A DNA stretch of 16,051 nt, taken from positions 1 through 16,051 of the forward strand of contig JAOXYB010025125.1 in the NCBI GenBank assembly GCA_028565635.1, in the 5' to 3' direction. Below the pieces are notes generated by a model that saw nothing but the letters and a program-made list of their open reading frames with translations, made no database searches and was not told the DNA's origin. Position numbers and translations under genes: made by a program. The stretch comes from Phoronis ovalis (lineage: Eukaryota > Phoronida > Phoronidae). This document shows positions 1 to 7,819 of the stretch, one piece after another; positions within the stretch are counted from its first letter, which is position 1; every line of letters starts with the position of its first letter.

Positions 1-132
1 TCCTGATAGTTGCACCTGCTGGACTATGACCCTACGTTGCCGTAGGAAACATAGTAGGGTCATAAAGCTAGGACTAGATATTTCGTAATGTGGTTGTACG
101 CAAGATCATGCATCGCACCAATTTTATTATAA

Positions 133-140
133 TGACGTCA
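133..140. promoter_or_regulatory. CRE-like palindrome TGACGTCA
   Basis: This is a perfect 8-bp CREB/ATF-type palindrome, followed seven bases later by TGACGTGG (147-154) and a CCAAT box (156-160). The cluster is typical of an animal promoter or enhancer but lies about 600 bases from the CIB ATG, so its target is uncertain. Confidence 0.35.
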
Positions 141-593
141 CTCTGCTGACGTGGTCCAATATTTTTTTTTTTTTATACAGAGAGAATTTCAATTCAACTC
201 TTGCCATAGGAATTACATAGATTTCGAAGTTTGGACACTTTAACTGTAATCGGCTACGTAATATTCAATGACTGTTCACACAGCTCACAAGTCAGATTAT
301 CAAGAGCCAGTGTAGAACGTCATGATAACATGAGCCAGGGGCAGGACTATTTATAGTAATATAGTATTATATTTATAATTATAAACATTGGTCTTAGCTT
401 GTATTAACTAAAGTAGTATATTAGGTCTACTTCAACATCTACAAAACTCACCCATACTTTGTGTTCCCGAACCTGTTGGGATATTCGCGAACATTTTTTC
501 GCTATTGATACACACTACAAAGCAGGAAAGCTGCTACTTTGTCATAGAAATGGCAATACCTACGAATCAACCAAATCGAAAAGTAAAAACAAC

Positions 594-603
594 GCGCAGG
601 CGC
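594..603. promoter_or_regulatory. NRF1-type core GCGCAGGCGC
   Basis: The sequence matches the GCGCANGCGC core of the NRF1 site, common in TATA-less animal promoters. It lies about 150 bases upstream of the CIB start codon, near a second TGCGCA half-site (661-666) and the CRE at 680. Confidence 0.35.
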
Positions 604-679
604 GAAGTAGATGTACGTGACACACTCGCCCCCTCGCGTCAGTTTTTGCTCACTGGCACTTGCGCAGTGAGTATGCGTG

Positions 680-687
680 TGACGTCA
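680..687. promoter_or_regulatory. CRE-like palindrome TGACGTCA, proximal copy
   Basis: A second perfect TGACGTCA lies about 60 bases upstream of the CIB ATG. Together with the NRF1-type core at 594-603 it is the best evidence for where the core promoter lies. Confidence 0.35.
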
Positions 688-745
688 AGGCATACAAGGG
701 AATTGGACGAAACACAAGACGAGGAAATATAGTCATACTTGGAAA

Positions 746-796
746 ATGGGTACCTCACAAAGTGTATTCACGGAGGACGATTTAGAGGATTATCAG
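746..796 (+). CDS. CIB1: CIB exon 1 (coding part)
   Basis: It encodes residues 1-17, [17 protein letters not shown]. The AAAATGGG start context is acceptable. The donor is CAG|GTGTGA, a weak-to-average site, and the intron is phase 0. I chose this ATG because Gly2 is needed for myristoylation and the segment aligns with known CIB N-termini. Confidence 0.88.
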
Positions 797-3700
797 GTGT
801 GATGTTTTTTGTCAACTCGCGTTACTGTTGTTACTATTTTATACTAATTGTTTAGATACTATCCTAGGTTACCACTACTGTACTGTTTTAAATTTTACTA
901 ACTATAATTATAGTATAAACATAATGTTACACTGTTTGCTTACCAACCAGAATCCGTCATGTAATCCTCAAAAGATCGAGGGAAGCATGTAACAGAAGAT
1001 AGATAAATAGGTGGATGAACTGTTCCAGTTGCTTTTGCAGTTCATGTATGCAGAAAGGTATGATGTGCCAGCTAGCGACAACATATACCCGACCACGGTC
1101 AGCTCGCAAGGAAGTGCAGTTATATTTTTAAATAAATAAAAGAATATACTAATTACTATCAATATGGCCTGATTACTGTAACAGGTACTCAAATCCAAAG
1201 CGCCTCTTGACATATGTTAAGATCAGAAGATGTGAAAATTTTGGTGTTGCTCCCCTTAAATTACCCCGACCTACATTAACTGGAACCAGCCTTCCTAGGA
1301 TAAATTTATTGTTTTGACCTTCAGGATATATGATATTTTTACCAACACCCTCTTCCCCCCTCCTTTTCCCTATTTCGCCCTTCTGACCCTCAAGAGAAAC
1401 AAATCTTTTTTGATCCTCAGGAGAAAACTCCCTATTTCGCCCTTCTGACCCTCAAGAGAAAAAAAATCTTTTGTACCCTCAGGAGAAACCTTTTTGACCC
1501 TCAGGAGAAACCCTATTTCGCCCTTCTGACCCTCAAGAGAAAAAAAAATTGACCCTCAGGAGAAAACCCTCTTCCCCCCTACCTACAAAAACTGGAACGG
1601 GCCAAAAGGATGGTCTATCATACAGCGAAGCTAAACCTAAAACCAACATACTTAACAACCAGTTTGTCAGTGTTTTTACAGATGAAGATCCAAACATACC
1701 TGACAAGGGAGAAAGTCCATTCCCATCTATGAATAATATCACAGTGTCTAATAAAGGTGTGCTCAAGCTGCTTATTAATATTAATCCCTGAAAGGCCACT
1801 GGACCGGACAACATTCCTGGGAAATTACTCAAAGAAGTAGCTATAGAACTAGCCCCAGCATTATCAGTATTATTCCAAACATCCCTCGAATCCGGGGAAA
1901 TTCCTACAGATTGGAAACATGCGGACATCAGCCCAATATTCAAGAAAGGTGATCGTAGCAAGGCTTCTAATTACAGACCCATATCTCTCACCTCCACAAC
2001 GTGCAAACTGCTAGAGCACATTGTACACAGCAACATAATTGACCACCTAGATACACAGAATATTCTCACAAATCAGCAACATATTGGCTTCCGCAAAATT
2101 CGATCCTGCGAAACACAGATCATCCGCACAGTAAATGATCTAGCTAAAAACTTAGAAAATGGTGCACAAACTGATGCCATACTGCTTGATTTTTCTAAGG
2201 CCTTCGACACAGTCCCACATAACCGTCTTATCTACAAATTACGTTACTACAGTGTTAGAGGGATGCTGAATAGATGGATTGGAAGCTTTCTGAAGGGTAG
2301 AACTCCAAGAGTGGTATTGGAAGGCAAATCATCAAGCCCAGCTGCTGTAATATCCAGCGTGCCACAGGGAACAGTGCTAGGCCCTCTTTTATTCAACAAA
2401 CTCCACTTTTGGGAAGAAAGTTGGAAACTTAAATTCAACCCTGAAAAGTGTGAAACTCTAACACTCACAAACAAACGATCTACTGTGTCAACAAACTACA
2501 ATATTCATCAAGATACTCTGAAGAATGTCACATCCGCAAAGTATCTAGGTGCACACCTCACTAGAAATCTCTCATGGAATGAACACATCATTCACCTGTC
2601 AAAGAAAGCTAATAAAACTCTGGGATTTTTAAAAAGAAATATCCACCCCTGCAGCACAAACATCAAGAGTCAAGCCTACACCGCACTTGTTAGACCAATC
2701 ATGGAGTATGCCAGCTGTGTCTGGGACCCCCTGTGAAACCCGGAAACATTTCATCCAAAAATACATACCGTCTTGAAAGAATACAAAACAGAGCAACAAG
2801 ATTCTCTACATCAGACTATAGAAGATTCAGCAGTTCCAGCAAGATGAAGAAAAACCTAAACTGGGAACCCCTACAAACCAGACGCAAAAAATCTAAACTA
2901 TGCATGTTTCACAAGATTGTCAATACTGACTGCGGGATCAGCCTACCGACCCTTCAACAATCATCAACCAGAGGACACACACTGAGATTTGGAGTTATTG
3001 AGCACAGAGTTTTTAAACTAGCCTCATAGCGAATATACTGTTGGAAAAACAGTCGTGCAATTATTTAAAGAAGAAGAAGATACTGAAAACGATAACTAGT
3101 CTGGAGCAACGTCTCCTCTTCCAACCAATATTTGTGCTCGCAAACCCAACCGAGCCACTTTGTTTTACTTTGAAGTGTTGCGCATCCAGGTTGAGACTCA
3201 GGACTGCATTCCTGTGAAATGGCCCATATTTCCATCTTCATGGTCTCTCTATAAGGGACTTTTTTAAATAGCCATGTTGAAATACTATCATATTGCCTGC
3301 CCACTTGATTCTCACACCGTACCAAACTAAAAATTGGCCAAGGGCTCCCTCCCCTCAGAAGTTTTGTCGAGACCTACTATAGTTGGCAAAATTTTAATTA
3401 ATAAATATATATTAACTATATGATAAAAATATTTTAAGTAGATTACTTTGTTAGACTTAATGTATTATTTTATCTTTTAGGAATTAACATATTTTACAAA
3501 GAAGGAAATTCTTCAGTGAGTTAATTTTGCTTATTCACTTAATTATCTTAGACTGGCTGTTATGTGCTCAATATTTTGACCAAAATGAGATCATAAGTGA
3601 ATCATTTTAATCTCTGGGATAAATCATGAAGCAACATAAGTTAGAAATTGTTATACAATTTAGTCAACTACATGACAGTGTAATAAAAAATCTCACAAAC

Positions 3701-6700
3701 AAAGCCTTCGATGTCATCATTTAGACAGTACTCTTGTGGAGATGGGAGACTTACCAATCTAACAGATTACTGTAAGTGACACCATGAGTGGTGTTTGTGG
3801 GTCTATGAAATCTAGCATTCATATTGTGTTTTCTTTTATGTAGTGTGTACAAGAGGTTTTGTCAGCTGGCACCTGATCAGGTTCCTGCAAATCCACAAGT
3901 TAAGCTTCCAATGGAAAAAATACTAGAACTACCCGAGTTAAAGGTATATTCTGATTTATCTTATTTAAAGCCATTTGATTTATTATCATGCTTGAAAACA
4001 GGAAAAATTCCAATTTTTTGTTCATTTTGATTTATGCCATATGAAACTTTACAGATCTTTACAGAGTTCATGTGTTCGGTATAAAGCCATTGCAGTGGTC
4101 ATATCCTGATTTTATTTTGTCCCACTTGTTTATCAAAATTTAATAAAATTTGGTTGTTCCTAAATATCACAGTTTAACAAAATATTGTTGTTATAGGTTA
4201 ACCCTTTCCGAGATCGCATATGTAAGGTATTCTCATCAAGTGGAGATGGAGACATGACATTTGAAGATTTTCTCGACATGATGTCTGTCTTCTCAGATAA
4301 TGCGCCAAAAAATGTCAAGGTGGAATATGCTTTCAGAATATATGGTATGTTTTAAAATGTACTGATACTTTGTAGTATTAATCTATTTTAGAGAATTAGC
4401 ATTTTCGTTGTGTTAACCAAGTCTAAATTTGCATATCAACATGTAACTAAATGAACCTCATTTGTGTTAATAGTAAATAAGTAATTATAGGGTGACATGA
4501 AAAAACTTGAATGATTTTGAATTGTTGTTTTGCTATGATAAACAAAATTTCATTTAAAACGGTATCCATTTTATTTGGCGATTTTATTTTTAAATAGTTC
4601 TTGTAATATTTGGGTAAAATATGGCATGCTCTTTTTACAGCCTTAATTTTGTAAACCAAGAAATGTTCCATAAAATAAAGACAGCCTATGAGCCATATCT
4701 CAATGCTAATCAAAAACAGTGCAAGAACAAACTTAGGTTTGATATGTCATCTTGCTTTAGTAATACCATGTTATACAGAAATGGCTAAATTTTTTAAATA
4801 CTGTTAATATCCAGTCTGAGAGAAAAAAATCAGAAAATTCTTTTACCCAAAAAAATTCACAGCTGTTGAGCATGAACAAGAGTTATTCTTGCTGAAGTAA
4901 TACATATTTTGTAATTTATGTCTATTTGCTGTTATAGGCATATTCTGTTACATGTTTTCGTTTCATTTGCATTGTTAAATACTTTTTAGGATGTTTTCTA
5001 TTTAACTGAAACCCATGAACATAACCTTCCCATTTTAATAAAGACTTGAACAGCAGATTATGAAATAGGCCACAAATCGTGGCTGGTAAAGTAATTATTT
5101 TGCTGGTTTGATTTTAATCGTAGCAATGGAAAACTTTTTCCTGGAAAGTAACAGATTTATGCGTAATTACAGATCACAAAAATAACTTTGCAAGATGCAA
5201 GAACATGAGTGACAAGTTGAATATTTCCATACTCGTTAGTTTAAGTATGCTTCGTAACTACGATTTACTCCCAAAATATCTGAATCACCGAAATCACTCC
5301 CAGGCACGAATGCATAAAAATAGCCACTTTTATTACCATACCATTTTATAGCATTGCCTACTATCTTGATTATTTTATTACTTATATAAAAACGATATCT
5401 CTTACATTATTTCACATCACACCTAATAATGTTTGCCAGTCAAGTTGATTTTACCTATCAGTCTCTTTTATGGCAACTGCGATAAAGAACTTTATAAATT
5501 TATTATTCTTAGGAATAAACTATTAAACGCTCAAAATGTTTACATGGTCTATATGTTAAATGTGTTATGTATGTTTATGTCTTATATATGTTAGCCTAGG
5601 GCCCTTTTTTCTAAGTGAAATATTTATTTTAATTTTCCATAATAACAGAACCGACTAGTTTTAGTCTAAGCTAAACTGTCCAAGTTATATTTCAGTTTTG
5701 AGGCCAAACTTTAGTTTTTAGGTTTGCTGGTAAGTTAATGCTACCATTAAATGTCATTTGAAATTTTAGTTGAGAATCAAATCTTAACTTATTTTAGTTG
5801 TATCTGTGCCACTGCTGTATTCAAATTACTTAGCTGCCTAGTAAAACAACTACTATTTTATTGTTTTTAATTCGTTTTAGATTTTGACGAAGATGATATG
5901 ATTTCAAGCCATGATTTAAAAGAGGTCATTGACCGATTGACTGGAGCCCCAGAAGATAAGCTTTCAGACGAGGATATGCAACAACTCATTGATAATGTAA
6001 GTAAACAAAACACCAGGGATTTTGATCCTCATATTGTACTTGGATTTAAGTTTAACTAAAAAGATAAAATGTTTTTTGACCAAAAAGCAATTATTTCAAG
6101 TTACATCTTTTTTAGCAATCTGTATATTAATACTGTTAAAACAGTTGTAATTATATTTCTTTCAGATTTTTGAAGAAGCTGATTTGGATGATGATGATTC
6201 ATTGTCCTTTGCCGAGTTTGAGCATGTCATTTCAAAAGCACCAGATTTTGTCAAGTAAGATCTTTTAGAAAACCTCATGCATTTGTTTAGAAATGATGTA
6301 TTTCAAATTTTGATAACTTGCTACTATTTAATTTTATCCCAAACATGTGACATCCTTTATAAATTTTTTTATAGTTCTATTTAAGTTACCAAATTGAGAT
6401 GCAAATTTTCAGTAATAGGCTATTTACATACATTTGGTGGTCCTCTTGTCACAAACCCAAACATTTCCGTGATGAAGCATTTTATGAATGAAGCTTGATA
6501 CAGTTTTCCAAACATTTGTAAAATGTAGTATGCTGGGAAAGTTTGGGTTTGCAACAAATAGCTCTAGCTGGCTGACTCCATCTAGTACATGAAAATAATC
6601 TATTATTTTCTTCATGATAATTTAAACAGCAACCTACTGAGATTATCGGGACAGCTGTCTCTTTTTCGATTCGAAACATCTCCATAACTGAATGTAGATT

Positions 6701-6838
6701 TTCTGAAGACAATAGAACAAAATGGTCAGTACAAAAATCTGTGTGTACATTCTTGTATTACTGACTAGTTAGTGCATGTTGTGTGCAGTTTTAATGATGT
6801 ACGTCTTTATTTTCAGCTCCTTCAGAATCCATCTTTGA
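746..6838 (+). CDS. CIB1: Calcium- and integrin-binding family protein, CIB1-like (7 exons, 186 aa)
   Basis: This is a small EF-hand regulator; family members bind Ca2+/Mg2+ and helical targets such as integrin alpha tails and several kinases. The coding sequence joins 746-796, 3481-3515, 3844-3943, 4197-4344, 5881-5996, 6166-6254 and 6817-6838. Every intron is GT-AG and the frame stays open for 187 codons. The start MGTSQS has Gly2 and Ser6, the N-myristoylation pattern of the family. Residues 74-86 are a degenerate EF-2. EF-3 is the loop 112-123 (D112, D114, D116, D123) and EF-4 is 156-167 (D156, D158, D160, E167). The tail 176-186 (APDFVNSFRIHL-type end) matches CIB1 and CIB2 tails. Length fits the family (about 187-191). 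The core from LIDN through HVIS is closest to CIB1 from memory, while the N-terminus resembles CIB2, so an ancestral invertebrate CIB is also possible. Intron 1 carries a LINE relic. Confidence 0.93.
797..1316. other. 5' part of CIB intron 1, nothing recognised
   Basis: The sequence is AT-rich with no conserved coding frame or repeat that I can identify. An 81-codon minus-strand frame (968-1213) has no recognisable motif and is taken as chance. Confidence 0.5.
1317..1564. repeat. Minisatellite of GACCCTCARGAGAAA units
   Basis: Seven copies of a roughly 15-bp core occur at about 1385, 1412, 1447, 1475, 1496, 1529 and 1550, with a degenerate copy (GACCTTCAGGATATA) near 1317. Forms with CAAGAGAAA and CAGGAGAAA are interleaved. 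A longer unit that starts CCCTATTTCGCCCTTCTG recurs at 1368, 1430 and 1511. The block is bracketed by two copies of CCCTCTTCCCCCCT (1348-1361 and 1567-1580), so a duplicated or inserted segment is possible. It abuts the 5' edge of the LINE relic. Confidence 0.8.
1575..3060 (+). pseudogene. Broken non-LTR retrotransposon (CR1/jockey-type reverse transcriptase), 5'-truncated
   Basis: A LINE ORF2 fragment lies in the sense orientation of the CIB gene, inside intron 1. Reading in one frame from about 1582 gives an NNQFVSVFT segment and then KATGPDNIP (from 1792, just after an in-frame TGA at 1789-1791). Next come NYRPISLTS, a degenerate [23 protein letters not shown] (about 2185-2220) and [12 protein letters not shown] (2359-2394). 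The segment with the catalytic (F/Y)ADD box, which should follow, is missing: the text jumps at about 2395-2405 to [13 protein letters not shown] without losing frame. After CVWDPL and a TGA at 2734 the reading shifts frame, and the usual C-terminal [13 protein letters not shown] continues to 3029. The 5' endonuclease domain is absent. The 3' end is near a short AAG run (3067-3079). It cannot encode a working enzyme. Clade assignment is from memory of motif style. Confidence 0.9.
3061..3480. other. 3' part of CIB intron 1, nothing recognised
   Basis: No gene is seen. An 86-codon minus-strand frame (3065-3325) has no recognisable domain. This segment has fewer A/T runs than the sequence that follows and may be part of an unidentified repeat. 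The last 40 bases before the acceptor are pyrimidine-rich. Confidence 0.4.
3481..3515 (+). CDS. CIB1: CIB exon 2
   Basis: This 35-base exon encodes [11 protein letters not shown] and the first two bases of His29. The acceptor is TTTTAG and the donor CA|GTGAGT, phase 2. It matches the conserved 'LTFLTKQEIL' helix that follows the first exon in CIB proteins. It is too short to be found by ORF length alone. Confidence 0.9.
3516..3843. other. CIB intron 2, nothing recognised
   Basis: This is a 328-base AT-rich intron without repeats or conserved frames. Confidence 0.6.
3844..3943 (+). CDS. CIB1: CIB exon 3
   Basis: It encodes residues 29-62, including [13 protein letters not shown] and the [11 protein letters not shown] helix. 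The acceptor is TTATGTAG and the donor AAG|GTATAT, phase 0. The tail of this segment corresponds to the 'LPELK..PF' motif shared by CIB proteins, which continues directly in the next exon. Confidence 0.93.
4197..4344 (+). CDS. CIB1: CIB exon 4, degenerate EF-2
   Basis: It encodes residues 63-111, starting [14 protein letters not shown] and ending YAFRIY. The acceptor is GTTATAG and the donor TATG|GTATGT, phase 1. It contains the non-canonical second EF-hand (about 74-86) followed by the [10 protein letters not shown] helix. Confidence 0.94.
4345..5880. other. CIB intron 4, nothing recognised
   Basis: This 1.5-kb AT-rich intron has no ORF with recognisable similarity, no inverted-repeat element that I could find and no tandem array. 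The 3' third (about 5640-5800) repeats short TTTAGTT-type words but without clear periodicity. The minus-strand frame 4447-4713 is low-complexity and treated as chance. Confidence 0.5.
5881..5996 (+). CDS. CIB1: CIB exon 5, EF-hand 3
   Basis: It encodes residues 112-150 with the EF-3 loop [12 protein letters not shown]. Loop position 12 is Asp rather than Glu, as in CIB1, where it favours Mg2+ over Ca2+. The acceptor is TTTTAG and the donor AAT|GTAAGT, phase 0. Confidence 0.95.
6166..6254 (+). CDS. CIB1: CIB exon 6, EF-hand 4
   Basis: It encodes residues 151-179 and two bases of Asn180, with the EF-4 loop [12 protein letters not shown]. Positions 1, 3, 5 and 12 are D, D, D and E, as needed for Ca2+ binding. 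Loop position 6, usually Gly, is Asp161. The acceptor is TTTCAG and the donor AA|GTAAGA, phase 2. Confidence 0.95.
6255..6816. other. CIB intron 6, contains an inverted repeat
   Basis: The intron is AT-rich. CAAACCCAAAC (6452-6462) and its exact reverse complement GTTTGGGTTTG (6541-6551) could pair as an 11-bp stem around a 78-base loop. No coding signal is seen. Confidence 0.45.
6817..6838 (+). CDS. CIB1: CIB exon 7 (terminal coding part)
   Basis: It encodes NSFRIHL and the TGA stop at 6836-6838, after a TTTTCAG acceptor. The heptapeptide matches the C-terminal 'SSFKIVL'/'STFHIRI' ends of CIB1 and CIB2, which fixes an exon carrying only 22 coding bases. Confidence 0.9.
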
Positions 6839-7235
6839 GGAAATGACCTCAGGATCTTGCAAACTTACCAGATGTTACCATGTACTAAATGCGTATTATG
6901 TGAAAATTGGCATGTTTCATCATTCAAAGCCCTTGTATATAGTTTATCTAAGACAGATTTGTATTGTATAAACGGACTTGATTGCTGGACAATCTAATAT
7001 TGAAAAGAATTGAGATTCACTATTTCCATTGATTTTTATATAATTATTAAGTCATTAACTGTCATTTACTCAAGATGTGGTCAACAATCATATTAGTTCA
7101 AGCTGTTGGGAGTTTCAAATGTAACAAATCAGTGATTCAGAAAATAATGCAACTGCATCAGTAAGTACATTTTATGTATATTATCAAGAATCTCTGTTTT
7201 CTAGTTGTAACAATAAAACTAGTTTGATCTAAATC
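6839..7235 (+). other. CIB1: Probable 3' UTR of the CIB gene
   Basis: Non-coding sequence runs from the stop codon to a canonical AATAAA at 7212-7217, which is followed by a T/GT-rich stretch (about 7235-7260) suitable as a downstream element. This implies a 3' UTR of about 390-400 bases. Confidence 0.65.
7212..7217 (+). terminator. CIB1: Polyadenylation signal AATAAA of the CIB gene
   Basis: The hexamer is canonical, lies 374 bases after the CIB stop, and is followed by GTGTTCTTTTTT (about 7239-7250), as expected for cleavage and polyadenylation. Confidence 0.65.
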
Positions 7236-7632
7236 AATGTGTTCTTTTTTACTATGTGACAAAACGTCTATTGGAATGTGATATACAGATTTAAAGACTT
7301 TTCAAATGTCTATTATTCCTGGGTCTCTTTGATGTGTTTGTTTGGGATATGCAACTAACCCCTACCCTTAACAAAATATTATTATTTGTTCTAACAATCT
7401 ATAAATCCTTTGTTGAATCTATATTTAGTTTCAACAGATATCATATGGAATGTAGAATGCAGCAATGATGCTTTTGAGCAATTCATTAATTAATGGCAAA
7501 TGATGGCTTAAGAAGTGAGCATTATCTCCTATATGCATCAGTCATATATATGTGCTTTAGCATGTATCATAAGACTGTTGCATAATCATGACACAACAGT
7601 TTTCCTAAGATACATTTCTTACAGTCTAGTCA
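7236..7632. other. Space between the two convergent genes
   Basis: This holds the 3' UTR of CIMIP2C (read leftward) and any intergenic DNA. I see no canonical AATAAA or ATTAAA on the minus strand here. The closest is the variant AATATA (complement of TATATT, about 7420). The real cleavage site may lie further left, in which case the two transcripts would overlap. Confidence 0.45.
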
Positions 7633-7819
7633 TCAGTTACGTGGTATTTCTCCTCTACTTTCAAAATACACATCACGAATGGCTCTGTCACGGAGATGAA
7701 CTGTTCTATCTTTTACCATAGACACTGGAGCAAACTCTGAGATAAGAGGTTTACGAGTACTGAGGTTCTGAATGTCTGGCAAATGTATGAGGTCAGTATG
7801 ACGTGTGGATAAAACCATG
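7633..7819 (-). CDS. CIMIP2C: CIMIP2C exon 4 (terminal)
   Basis: It encodes residues 156-217 and the stop. The acceptor is ATACCTTGCAG. The joined codon TT|C restores frame, and RDVYFESR near the end matches the family C-terminus. Six residues (GEIPRN) follow the usual end point. The ATG at 7818 is internal Met157, not a start codon. Confidence 0.85.

Larger units (their letters stand above)
1..745 (+). promoter_or_regulatory. Upstream/promoter region of the CIB gene
   Basis: No gene is recognisable here. The stretch lies directly 5' of the CIB start codon and is richer in CpG-containing motifs toward its 3' end (about 590-700) than the introns are. It holds two perfect palindromic CRE-type sites TGACGTCA (133-140 and 680-687), a related TGACGTGG (147-154), a CCAAT box (156-160) and an NRF1-type core GCGCAGGCGC (594-603). 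No convincing TATA box sits at a sensible distance from the ATG, so a TATA-less housekeeping-type promoter is likely. The transcription start cannot be fixed from sequence. A 75-codon reading frame at 505-732 ends 13 bases before the CIB ATG in a different frame; it resembles no known protein and would at most be an upstream ORF. Confidence 0.45.

Noticed and set aside
505-732. 75-codon plus-strand frame just upstream of the CIB gene
   Set aside because: It has no recognisable motif, is in a different frame from the CIB ATG and ends in a stop 13 bases before it. At best it is an upstream ORF if transcription starts left of 505.
1533-1961. 142-codon minus-strand frame
   Set aside because: It is antisense to the LINE reverse transcriptase, whose plus-strand motifs are clear; the minus frame is its shadow.
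3065-3325. 86-codon minus-strand frame after the LINE
   Set aside because: No domain or family motif is visible, and a tract of leucines comes from the AAG run. It is not supported as a gene.
4447-4713. 88-codon minus-strand frame in CIB intron 4
   Set aside because: It is an AT-rich, Ile/Lys/Leu-heavy chance frame without motifs.
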